Positions 42,814 through 54,674 of a DNA stretch of 64,000 nt are shown here, one piece after another. The DNA is from Ficedula albicollis (lineage: Eukaryota; Chordata; Aves; Passeriformes; Muscicapidae): the NCBI RefSeq assembly GCF_000247815.1, contig NC_021673.1, positions 47,862,069-47,926,068 on the forward strand, in the 5' to 3' direction. The notes under the pieces were generated by a model that saw only the letters and a program-made list of their open reading frames with translations, searched no databases and was not told the origin of the DNA. Every line of letters begins with the position of its first letter. Within the stretch, counting starts at the first letter, position 1. A program made the translations under genes and the position numbers.

Positions 42814-43944
42814 AACCTTCTTATGGTAAGAAGCATGACTGAAATTGATAAATGTGGAATGGTAACTTGGAACAATGTTATATGTGTTCCTAGAATGCTT
42901 TTGACTGCAAGCACACAGAATACTGTGGCTGCAGTTTTTTGTGTATCTGTACTAAAAATGTTAACTTGAATTGAACCGTTTCACGTGCCTAATCCATAGC
43001 AGCTGTAATGGGCAGTGAAACTATGTCTGCAAACCGCTTCTATTGGCATTCTGAGCTTCTTTTAGTATTGACTTAATTTTACTCAACTGCTTGAACTTTA
43101 ACCAGAATAAACTGGTGCCAGATTAAGCATTAATGACATATGTATTCTGTATTCTTCAGAAACCTCACACAATTGCAGATTTCACTTGCCTATATGACTA
43201 CTTTGTAACTAATCAGAGCAGACATGCCACTACAGAGAAACCACAAACACAGCAGTATGCACTGATAGATATTAATACAGTCCAGTCTGTTAACAAAGTG
43301 AACAATTGCCCAAATAATTATTTCCTGCTGTGGAGTACTTACGCTTTGTTTTTTAAATCCTATTTTCCTTCCTACTTTCCTGTTGACTACAGCAGAATTG
43401 AATTTTATTCAAGCTGACTTGCACTGGGTCAGCAAAACTCTTCACCTTTGTGGAAGAAAAGTTAACTCACTGAAGGCTATGTGGATTTGAACGTATCTTA
43501 TTGGTGCACTGAGCTCCCACCCACAACCAAAGGGAAGGGGTTAACAGTGCTTTGTGAAATGTAGGAGAAATAAGAAGCTGAGGAACATAGTTGCTAATGT
43601 GTATAAGGCAAAGCCAGAGTTCACTGGACCATGATTTGCTGTTTTCACTTTCTAGTTGTTCATTCTTTTCTTTTCTTAGTATTTACTCATTGCTTTAGTG
43701 ATTTAGCAAAAGGTTGTGCTAAGTATACTGAATAAAACATTAGCAGTAATTGCTAACATAAGCATCACTACAAAACTCGAAGGTAAAGTGGAAATTAATC
43801 CGTGGAATATGATATCACTAAAGTGAATAGCAACAGCGCCTCAGCATATTCATTCAGCTGCTAACATGGGGATACTGGAAGTAAGGTAATTTGCGACATA
43901 ATTTACAGAAATATATGTCTAAGTAGGTTTATATAATGATATGC
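42814..43944. other. non-coding stretch, nothing recognised
   Basis: No supported gene. A 94-codon plus frame at 43133-43417 has no recognisable domain. Confidence 0.5.
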
Positions 43945-44092
43945 AGAAAGCAACTTTGCTGCTGCATAGAAACTAACGTTCTAGTGTTTGTATGCGATGT
44001 AATTGTGCAAATTTCTAGAGAAAGCAACTTTGCTGCTGCATAGAAACTAACATTCTAGTGTTTGTATGCAATGTAATTGTGCAAATTTCTAG
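43945..44092. repeat. tandem duplication, 74-bp unit
   Basis: Copy 1 is 43945-44018 and copy 2 is 44019-44092, both starting AGAAAGCAACTTTGCTGCTG. The two differences are both CpG in copy 1 and CpA in copy 2 (AACGTT/AACATT and TGCGAT/TGCAAT), as methyl-CpG decay would give. Confidence 0.92.
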
Positions 44093-44523
44093 GAGGTCAT
44101 TAACTAACAGTGCTGCTTGCTACCTTTGCAGTTGGAATAACAAAAGTCCAGTAGCCTTTAGGAAATTTGAGCAATTGCAAGAAATGTTTTGTACGGAATA
44201 ATTTTCTTGCAAGTACAGGAAAAGGAAAGATCAGAGGCGGATGTTTTTTGATCAAGAAGGCTCCGTCAAATCTTGATAACTTTTGATGACCTTCCTCTTT
44301 CATAATTAAATCCATGGATAATTTTCTTTTAATAAACTGATGGGTGCCACACAATTTGTTCAGTTTTACACTCTGAAAATATTAGGCCCACAGGGATGCA
44401 CATGGTGCTTATTGGCAGGCAGAATTAATCATCAGCAGATAAATAATAAAATATGTTTCTACCTTTGTATTTTCTTCTATTCTGCACACTATAAAATATA
44501 TTGTGTGGGTATAATATAATTAG

Positions 44524-44677
44524 TCGAGTAAAGATTCCATACTAGCACTTTAAACCCTTAATTGATACAAAGGCTTTCAATTTAAAAAACGTATTTCACC
44601 AGAGCGGGAAATTTCCACTGCGGTAGATAGAAAAATACTACATTTAAAGCAGTAAATAAGTGTAGAAAGTTGCGTTT
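44524..44677. promoter_or_regulatory. CpG-containing patch, possible regulatory or conserved element
   Basis: Within about 150 bp of an otherwise CpG-poor region there are several CpGs, including one inside GCGGGAAATTTCC at 44604-44616. That word contains an E2F-like GCGGGAAA and an imperfect kappa-B-like palindrome. There is no simple repeat or transposon in it. This is only a pattern judgement. No conservation can be seen from one sequence. Confidence 0.2.
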
Positions 44678-44700
44678 TCTTTGAAAGAAAGAGTTTCATA

Positions 44701-44730
44701 TTGGAAGATCAGCTTTCTCTGATCTTCCAA
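44701..44730. repeat. perfect 12-bp inverted repeat, 6-nt loop
   Basis: TTGGAAGATCAG and CTGATCTTCCAA are exact reverse complements around CTTTCT. It is not low-complexity. The stem is shorter than that of a usual microRNA precursor, and there is no extended pairing outside it that I can see. Confidence 0.85.
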
Positions 44731-47700
44731 ACCACCCAAGACATCTGAATTGCATTCATGTTTTCCCCATTTTTGCTTCATTTTTATGTTCTTTCATCTA
44801 CTCAGGTGTTGGGGCATGCAACAAAGGAAAGCTCATTGATTATCTAGGAGAAAAATATCTGAAGCTAAGCCTCCCAAAATTGCTTTCAATAGAGTGATAT
44901 TTGCACAAATCATTGAGCTGGAAATGTCATGTTTCCTGTATCCTTTAGAGCCCTTTGGAGAGTGGAAGGACATGCAGGCATTTATTTTTGAATTCTGGGA
45001 TAAAACATACTTCTGGTTGGACAGGTTGATCACCCCAGAATTAAAAAAATGTTGTATTTGGTCCACCTCTACAATACAGAAAAAGAAAAAAAAAGCTTCT
45101 GAAACATTTAACTGTCATTATTTAAAGACATCTGCCAAGTACAGATGCTTTGTGCAGGTGTCCAAAGTGAGTCATATCCCACTGCTATTAGTTTCTTCAG
45201 AGAAATCCCAGAATCAGTTTCTGTCCTTCAACCACCATTGATGTGCTTGTTTCTCTACCTTATTTCCTGTCCCAGAAATTATGCTAACTCCTTGACACAG
45301 TGTCTTAAACTTTCACAGCATTTTGAAAGAGGCAAGTGTGTAAATTAGGATCTTTTTGTGCTCATTCTGCAGATCTGAGCATAAACAGTTTCTATATTCT
45401 TTTGTCAGCAAAATGGTCAGTGATGTAAGTAATAGTAATTAGATATAGACACAGAGGGAAGCTAAAGCAGACACATTACATGAATGAGATAAATACAAGG
45501 AGGAATTAGGATCGAAATATAGGATTTACTTAACTTCAGTGTTATATGTGGTGTACTAGACCATCATATTTTTATGGTGTTTTTTATACTTAATGGAAGT
45601 CAAATTCACTAATTACAGGAACATATTGGAGAGAATTCAGGTATAACCTGAATCACTGCCCTGACTCTGAAAAACTGAGTTTTTCCGAACACTGATGGCT
45701 CTGATTTCTTTTCACTTGAAGTTAAAAGGAAGAGAAAAAAGCTCCGTGATTAATAATATTTCAGAATAAAATAATTTAATGTATCTTCTGTGGCTTGTGG
45801 GGGTGGGGGAAGGCTAAGAACCAATTTCAAAAATCTTTGTAATTAGCTCTGACCTTTTAGATTTCCAGTATGCAGTGTTCATCGATCTTCAAAGCCTAAC
45901 TGTTCTTTTGTTAAGACTTTACTCTGCTATTATGGGAATTATTCTTCTGTATTGAAAAAGATAGCTTCTGTGTAGGAATATATAGCAATTTTTCTTTCAT
46001 TTTAAGTGTCTAGAGAAGGCAGTTGATGACCTAAGCATCTGCTTTTTTTTTTTCTGATGTAATTAAGCAAAGATAATGCTTTTGTATGTATTACACATGA
46101 CATCCAAATACTGCTTTGAGTCATCACTAAAAACTTTAGTGGAGCTGAAAAGGTGAAAGTTGGTGTTCCAGCAGCAGCTGCTGTGTTTCCAACCACATGA
46201 TTCACTATTTTCCAAAGTTTTGGGAAAAGCAAAATCAGTGTTAGGCTACCAAGTATCTAACCAAAACCATTTGACGTGTGATATTGTTTATGATTATCTT
46301 GCATGCATGACGAGTGTTTGCTTACCAGGGAACTCTGAAGGAATTTGGTTAAAGAGGCAGCTGCTTAGGACCTGATATGACCTATTGTAATCCACAGAAT
46401 GGGGAAAAAGCAATTACTTCTAAAAGAGAAATTATGCTAGTGCATTTTTATTGTCCAAATAATGAAAAAGAATGTTGGGCTCGAGGGTTCTTAGTTATGT
46501 TTCTGTTTTATCATGTTTGGTTCAAGCCAAAATTTGTGCAGCATCCAAATCCCCTTACTGTCTAATGAGGTAAAAATTTACTGGCATCACTTTAGAATAA
46601 ACTTGTTTGTATAAAGCAACATCATTGATTTAACATGGATTATCATAATATTAACAAAAGAAAATGCAGTCCAAAATTTTGATGTGCAAATGGGTTTAGG
46701 AGAGAGAAATTAGAAGGTCACTAAAAGGTATGATGTCCTGTCCAAGAAGGCACTGAGGCAGGCTTGTAAAAGTGCTTGCATTTCCTACTGCAAGTTGCAG
46801 AACAGGCATAAGTCATCTCCAGTAATCCTGCTAATACATCCTGCCCTGGGCATGCTAAACCACTTGACTGTCCTGCTCTTGTTATTTTTGAGGAGACATT
46901 TAGATCCTCAATCACATAATTTTTACTTCTTTGAATTCACAGATTCCTGTTGTCAGCAGCTGGTAAGCCATATAATATTTTTCCTGGGAGGAAATGCTGA
47001 CTTGGTCCTGGTTTGTTTTCTGTATGGTTTTATATAGTGAGCCTTGTGAGTTGGAGCATAGGATTTTGCATGTTTGTCTAAACTGGTAGTGACACTGTGA
47101 ATAGTCCTGTCTCTCTTGTTACACTTGTTGGTTGTCCATGTAAAGCTATTTTTGTGAACTCAAATATTATAATACACAAGTTCCTCGTATCTCCCTGTAA
47201 TACACTGAAGGAGTTTCGTTTTGGCAATATTCAAAGCTGAGAAACAGCCTTGTAAAGGCTTGGCAATCCTTAGGGAGGCCATGGGTGACGCAGATTACTT
47301 GAGAGACACATCTGACCTGTATCCAGAATGAATAGGAGAAAAGGAAATAATTTTTCCTATTCAGATGCCGGAAAAGTTGTAAAAATACACCTTTTTTTTT
47401 TTTTCTCTCCTTTTAAATATGATCAAATTTATGACCTTCCCTTTTCTAGAAGCCTAGTTTGTATCTATATTGTTTCTTTGATGGAAGAGGAGAAATTAAG
47501 TGTAAATTATCTTTGTGAGACATATATTTGAAGTGAGAAATTGGGACTTTCTCCTTAAATTATTTCTGCCAACAAGGAGACAACAAGATGACCTGAATCT
47601 AACATTTCATTATCCACAATGGAAATATGGCTATCTTTTTTCCTTTGATTGTTAAAAGGATGTTGGGGAGGGTTATGTGTGATTCTCTAACTCTTCTGTT

Positions 47701-50700
47701 TCCTTTTCTGTTGGAAAATTGTTATTGTTCCCTGCTGCCCTTTCAAATAAAACAAGTTCAATGGTCAGCAGACATGTGCAACCTGATGGATGAGGAATGA
47801 AAAATAATCCTTCACCTTAGTTTTCTTTATCGTAGCCCTTTTGTGTGTGTGTGACACAGCAAAACAGAAAATCCAAAATTTTATAGAAGTCCATCTGCTA
47901 CTGGGTGCCAACATTTGGAGGTGACAAACATATTGGGGTGGCTTTAACTTGTTTTCTGGAAGCTTTGGAAGCAGTGAGGACTAAGCATATTTTTCAGCTG
48001 ACTAGGGCATTAAGATTTAAAGACTATTCCTGAAAATGTTGCTGTTGAGCTTGCTATTTATGATGAGAGAAATAATTTTAATGTGATCATTAACATCTGG
48101 TTAAGAAGCTCTGAACAAGGTCCCATGTAGAGATTAGTTCTTTTTCTGAAGTGCAATAGAGTTCAAAATTGATCAGTCCTAACCAGAGATGGAATTTTGC
48201 AAGCAATGGGATGGTACAATTATGAATTTCTTGGGAATTTTCAGTGGCATATATGTGCAACTTTCCTGGCGAGCAGTAAGCTGGTTGCCTTCTCACTTGC
48301 CTGGACATGTTTCTTCAGGTTGTCTGACAAGAAGTTACCTCCTTTCTTGATGTTTCCCTGACCCATTCCAAGAAAATCTTTGCAGAATGATTGCAAAAAT
48401 AATTCCAAGATTTCAGCAATTATGACTGACCACAGAGGACAGGCTTATTTTTGTCCCTCTTTAAATGTGGAGCTAGAATTGTAGAGCCAGTTTACTTCGG
48501 CAGCAGATACCAAAAGTTTTTTTGGTTTTTTTTTTCTGTTCTCTTTCTTGCTGGGATTTTGTATCTGGAATTTCCACATTTTTATTCACATACTGGAAAA
48601 AAAAAGTAAAAAGAAAAGCCACACTAGCCTGCCTGTGACATTTAGAGATGAAAGCATTTGGTGCCAGCAACAACCAGGCATGATCACTGCAGTGAACCAG
48701 TTTATTAAACTTGTGCTTGAATCCAGCTGGCACAGTGAGCAGTGACTCAACTTCTCCCTGTGGCAAGACATCAGCACACACTTGCTGCCTGCCACCTTCG
48801 CTGGCTCGGGTGGTCAAATAAAACTACTTCTCCCAGGCCAGGTCTGAGACCTGTAGCACATTTTAATGGCCTGACAGAAGGCACAAGTGACTGGGTGTGT
48901 CTTGCACTGTTGCTGCAACACTGGGGGCTGGATTCGTACTTCACAGAAGCGCTGTGGTAGCATAACGTAATTTGAGATGAGTTGTCTGGCTTAATTCAAC
49001 TAAAAGCACTCATAAATGTGATTCTGGTTTGATTATATCTGTTTTCTCTTTTTCTTGGTCTGTTAGCCAGTAAGATTCCATCTTTCATTATGCCTTTCCC
49101 TATACAACCATATCGAGATACGTATTCATTTTCCAACTCTGTTCATCTCTTTGCCTTTGGCCAGCATGACCAGATGTAGCTGGTGACCTGCAACTCTCCT
49201 CCTCCAGAAGCAGTTGGTGATGCTCCTGTCCATTTGTTTCCATTTGATTCTGCTGTCACCATTCACTTGCTGTGGGTCTGCTGCTTGATATTTGTATTTG
49301 GCTTTTGAAGTTTAGTTTGAAAAAAGTGATGCAGGAATTGAGTATAGGCCTAAAGAAAGAGATGTGGTATTGTGTTGCTTGGTCATAAAGAAACCAACTG
49401 AGTTCAACTGAATCCTTCATGTGCAGTTTTTTTACCTTCTGACCTGCCTTTGAACTTGTCTTTCATAGTTGCCACTACACCATTTGTTTTTGCAGGCTGA
49501 TCAGGCTGTGTGGATTTATATACAGGAGTTTCCTTGAGTCCTAAAGTATGGTTTTGTCAAATTTTGAATATGTAAGATAGTAAGAATAGACAATGTATAA
49601 TGGTGTGTCACCGTAGCTGATATTCATATTACCACATTCAGTCAAATGATGGCTGAACATGCGTTCAACATACTTGAACTGATCACTTATCCCTAGAGTT
49701 CTATGGGGAAAACAAACCCTCCTGAAATTCGGTGGGTTTTACACATTAAGAAGTGCAAGCTGATTGTTGGGTAGGTGACATGAATTTTTTTTTTTAGTTT
49801 GTGGTGTGTTACCGTGTTCACGGTGTACAAAATACATTTCAACATATATTCAAAGTTTTACATAAAGGTAGGGATGTGGCTAAAAACAGTGTAGCATAAA
49901 ATTCTGAGTTCTAGTTTTTGAAATCAGAATAATAATAATAATAATTTTATAGGATGTACTGAGATGAAGTGTGTATATTTGAGGTTGTTGTGTCTCTTGG
50001 TCCTTCTGGCAATACAATCCAGAGTCTGAATTGATAGACAAAAGCCAATTTCTGCCCATACTTTGAAGTTGGGTTAAAGGAGATATATAAATATTATTTT
50101 TCCCCTTGTGTGATTTTATACAGTACATAAAATCCTAATTTACTGTAATTACTCTATAAAAATTGGCTGATGATAGTACTGATTATAGAATTTTTCATGA
50201 TTTCTTATAATGAAAGAAACAAGAATAATGGGTATAAGCTTTTGAAATAAACCTGCTTTGCTGCGTATTCTCTATTCTTCTATTTGTACTCACTTAGGTA
50301 ACTGTGGGAATGGGTATGAGTGTGGCAGGAATGGCTCATGATATGCATATCAGTTCTCATAACAACGAAAAGTAAAAAGTAGGTGGAAATTACCTGTTTC
50401 TGCAGCAAATTGGTAAAGTCTGCTTTTGCCACACTGTTGCTGTCAATGGTTTTTATTCTAAAATTCAAGGCAGGACGCTGTGGTTATCAGGAACTTCTAT
50501 CAGTTTTCACAGCTGGACATTTCCCGCGGGGGTTACAAGGAAACTTAAATTGTTCATGTCTAGACCAAGCTGTAGCAACCAGCTACTGCTGGGAAAAAAA
50601 ATCTTCTGAATGCCAGTGAGGTCCTGCATACTCCATCCATTTCTGTCTCATGATCGGAACATGAGGATGGCTTTGCTGATAGCAGAGGAGTGCAGACTGA

Positions 50701-52611
50701 GTTGCTATCTTCCTTCTCCCAGCTCCACCCTCCCATCCCACTAGGGCCACTTCCAGGTATGTGCAATGTCAAGAGTAGAAAGATTCACTAAGTGTAATTG
50801 CATCCTACCTTAATAGATATTTTTTCCACAGGGCTGAGAGTTCATATATAAATATATATTGAGTCATACCCTTGAAACTGAAGTGTTTATGAGGAGGGCT
50901 GAGGTCAGTGTGGATGAAGGGGCAGATTGGTGGTATGTTATTGTTTTAGTTGTGCTGTTGAAGGTCTTAGATTGCACCAGCAGAGGATCTGCCTATAAAG
51001 TGTTTCTCATAAGTCAAGCAGAATTTAAGTAATTTACACTAACAGCCATCTAGTTCGTTGTGGAAAACTGGCTGATTTCACAATTTAGGAAGAGAAACTG
51101 ATTAAGAAGCCATTGGGAATAATGCATCACCAAAATATACTCAGTTAATTTGCTCTGACAGGCCTGTTGTCGGTGGTTGTTTATAGTGTTTTAGTATGCT
51201 GGAATTTGTTTCACAGGTTGTGACCCTGTTATAGTAGGTGCTATATAAACGAAGAGCAGCATGTCAGCCTGTGCCTGAGCTTTCAGTCAGACAACAAAAC
51301 AGGAAGGAGGAAGTGGACAGAGACAGAGAAGACTCTGGAAAACTAGGGGACCGTGTTAGTATGCATGTGAAGCAGTGTTTTCAGCATGCTTTAAGCCATA
51401 CTATTCTACTGCTGAATTACTACTTCATTTTGGGGGAGGTGGTAAAAGCTCAGTTCTGATAATGCTTCTGGGAAATTATTGCTTTAGAAGCCGTAAAATG
51501 CCTAATGTGTGCCATAGCAGGAGGAAAAGATGAAAATCACCAGCAACCTGGTATTTTAGTATTCTAGGAGGAGCACAGTGTGGGTTTTATTCAGTTTTAC
51601 AAAAAGGAACTGATTCCTGTCTCCTGCTTCTTCAAAAACGATGTTTCCTCTAGGGTGACACTAGAGAAGGTAAATGCACATATCTACATACAATGCACAC
51701 AATGCCTTGCTCAGTTATATATGCTGTCTAAATCCTAGTAGGTGACGCTACTGGCTGTTACTACAAACTTTTGTTTATTATTTAAGCTCTTCTTAATTGC
51801 ACTGTGGAGAAACTTGACTCCATCAAGTCATTACTTAGGTCTCTTTTGGGGGACCAACACCAAATATAGGTAACCTAGATTCCACTCACCACATCTTCAC
51901 CTTGTGTTTTATGCTTAGATGTTTTTACTGGTTTATGCCAATAGATAGTGATGCAGGAACATAGCTGAAACTAACTCCCTCTGGTGTAATGTATAGTGGT
52001 ATAATGCCTAAGATAGTTGTTTGATCCGTGCCTTTAAGACTCACATGTTAGGAATCTGAGAATTTTATTTTCCTCACTGGAGAATGGTAATACAGAATCT
52101 CTGTGTGCACCTGCTGTGTAGAGGAAGGCCACATTTGCCATCTGAGCTTAGGTGTTCACCTTTAGTCTCAATTCTAGTGTAACACAGTCAAAGCCTTCAA
52201 GAGAAAACTTTGGGATATCCTAGGCTCACTCACCTGCAATATGGAAAACTAAGCATGCTGCCTGGTCCATGGGGCTTATTGATCTCACCTGCCTCTAAAA
52301 TGCTGATGTGACTGGTACTGATAAAAAGGGGGCATTGAAGAAGCTTGACCTCATTGCTGCTAGGCAGGCAGGCTGTACAAATAGCCTGAACTCAGAGAAA
52401 GAAAAATATTAAGTTCTAGATCCTAAAGATAGCCTGTGCTGTCAAGTACTTGCATGATCTCCAGCCTCAGGAGAGCATAGACCACAGGCAGGCAGAATTT
52501 TCAGATTAGTGAGAAGCTTTGTGGGCAGAACTGAAGGGCACAGAGATACATATGTGTCTGTTCTGTGAAGGTATGTTTATACTATAGAAATGTATTAATT
52601 TATAGCTTATT

Positions 52612-52709
52612 ATTTAGTACTGTAAACTCTGTAAAATACTTAAGATTGTACCGTAAAATTATTTAGTACTGTAAACTCTGTAAAATACTTGAGATTGTAC
52701 CGTAAAATA
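52612..52709. repeat. tandem duplication, 49-bp unit
   Basis: Copy 1 is 52612-52660 and copy 2 is 52661-52709, starting ATTTAGTACTGTAAACTCTG, with one internal difference (TTAAG versus TTGAG). Confidence 0.9.
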
Positions 52710-54346
52710 TTTTCGCTTAGCAGTAGGAGACTCAGGGCCATCTCTTTCTGTGAAAGCTGTGTTAAGATACTGGTAAGCTTGCCTGTCTTTTGAGATACTT
52801 ACAGAGTTAGGATGGTGGGATTTATTAAATGGCAATATATATTGCTTTCTTTCTGGACTGTCTAAGGGATATCATTAAATGTAACTTTCCTGAGCCCTTT
52901 GATGTATTATTGTGCTTGCTGTGGCAGTGAAGGATAACTCATGCCCTTTGTTGCACAGAAATGTAATGCAAGGTTCTTTTGTCTCATGGATGAGAAAAAC
53001 ATATAAATCAACTGGATATAATGAAGGTTTTGTTCTCTAATTAAGTCATCCTTTCTCATGTTTTTACACAAAAAAAACATTTTCATTTTCATTCAGGCTA
53101 GTGATTTATGAGTTTGGCACTCTGTACTGATGCTGTAGGAGCTCTGAGATGTTCATTGTTAGGCTCAAACTATTTCAATAATTCTGTTGCTTTCTGTCTC
53201 CATGTGTAATTTTCAGTCAAAGATTTACAGTTATGCACGCCATGGATCCTCATATTAAATTGTATCATCTGCAAAACCAGATATAAATGAGTCCCTTGGC
53301 TATTTTTTTCATAGTTACACAGCCTGCATATGGACAACACACAAGAATACTCACTCCTATTGATGTCAGAGTCAAATCATGTTATTGCCACTGCCTATAG
53401 GTGCATTTTTTGTACAGTTGTTTGTAGGATAGCATTATCCTTGCTCAATTTTGTCCTTTATTATGTCTTAGAAAGCTATGAAAAGCAGATAGATCTGTGT
53501 TGCAGAAACATTTGCACAAAGTTCCATGTTATGTTAATCAGAAGGCCAACATCTTTCTCAAGTGCACTTAGCTTGATTAATTTATTATATGGTCAACTTC
53601 AGTAGTCACCATATATTGACCATAGTTTGTGAACAAATTGGGTTTCGAAACCACCTGGGAGTTACTGTTTAAAAGCTAGTTTAAATGAAAAACAAACAAA
53701 AAAAACCCAATAAAGCATTTCCTTAAAGACACAGTTTTGAACTGTAGAATAAAACAGAATGTCATCTGTAGCTTTCTATCTCAAACATGATCCATTTTCC
53801 TGTTATAAAAAAAGTGCACCACTCATTTTGGAAATTTCAGTTCTCAAAACTCAAACTGTTACACAAAGAATGGTTCTTAAGGACTCATACCACCCCCGTA
53901 CAGGTATGCAGAGCCCGAAGTTCTTTTGGCTGTATTATTCTTTCTTTCTGATATTTTTATGTCTTAGAGAGTTTGGAGATATGTTCCATGTTTTTTTGTG
54001 TAACTTCTTAGTGTTTTGTGTAAGATTAAAAAATATATATTATTTTATCTAGGAAATAAGCTGGGAAAGATACAAGGATAAATATAATGGAAACAGGATT
54101 GTAGTAGATGGAACAGCCTTTTTTCTTCTTTTCTTGACCAAGCTGCAACAAATTAAAAAGTACAGAGAACTTTCTTAAACATCTAAAATTTTCATGAATT
54201 TCAAATTACTCTTTTCCGGGTTTGTTTCTTTATGCAAAATCACTACTATTCTGCTTTGTCTGGTTTAAATCAGAATTTTCTGTGCATTAATAAGTGTTGT
54301 TTTCCTGTGTACATCACTTGAGATTTGAACATATTTGGTTTTGTCT
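52710..54346. other. non-coding stretch, nothing recognised
   Basis: No supported gene. The plus frames at 53330-53605 and 53759-54052 are hydrophobic because of T-rich DNA and match no family I know. An A-rich tract with AAACCC lies at about 53687-53712. Confidence 0.5.
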
Positions 54347-54674
54347 GAGATGTATAAAATAGTGGGCAGAGAAATTGGCCTTCCCAGAATTCAGGCTTCA
54401 GTAGGTGTGGGGTTTTTTGGTTTGGTTGTGGTTTTTAGTTTTTTGGGATTTTTTTGCAGTCCTTCAAATTGTAATCTACCTTCTCTCCTGCTCATGTTAC
54501 TGGACTCACAGAGATGTATAAAATAGTGGGCAGAGAAATTGGCCTTCCCAGAATTCAGGGTTCAGTAGGTGTGGGGTTTTTTGGTTTGGTTGTGGTTTTT
54601 AGTTTTTTGGGATTTTTTTGCAGTCCTTCAAATTGTAATCTGCCTTCTCTCCTGCTCATGTTACTGGACCCACA
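54347..54674. repeat. tandem duplication, 164-bp unit
   Basis: Copy 1 is 54347-54510 and copy 2 is 54511-54674, both starting GAGATGTATAAAATAGTGGG, with three transitions. Each copy contains G/T-rich low-complexity text. The two nearly identical reading frames of about 63 codons are products of the duplication and not a paralogous gene pair. Confidence 0.93.

Larger units (their letters stand above)
44093..52611. other. long non-coding stretch with a possible regulatory patch
   Basis: About 8.5 kb without a supported gene. The patch at 44524-44730 is listed separately. T runs of 11-13 bases occur at 46043, 47392 and 49785. The 115-codon plus frame at 44894-45241 and the 114-codon minus frame at 48473-48817 have no recognisable family and include lysine runs made by A-rich tracts. 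No transposon is firmly recognised. Confidence 0.5.

Noticed and set aside
44701..44730. MicroRNA precursor interpretation of the 12-bp hairpin
   Set aside because: The stem is too short and no extended pairing is visible on either side, so it is kept only as an inverted repeat.
45446..45530. Weak MIR-like wording (ACACAGAGGGAAGCTAAAG)
   Set aside because: It lacks the CCCAAGGTC core and is too diverged to call.
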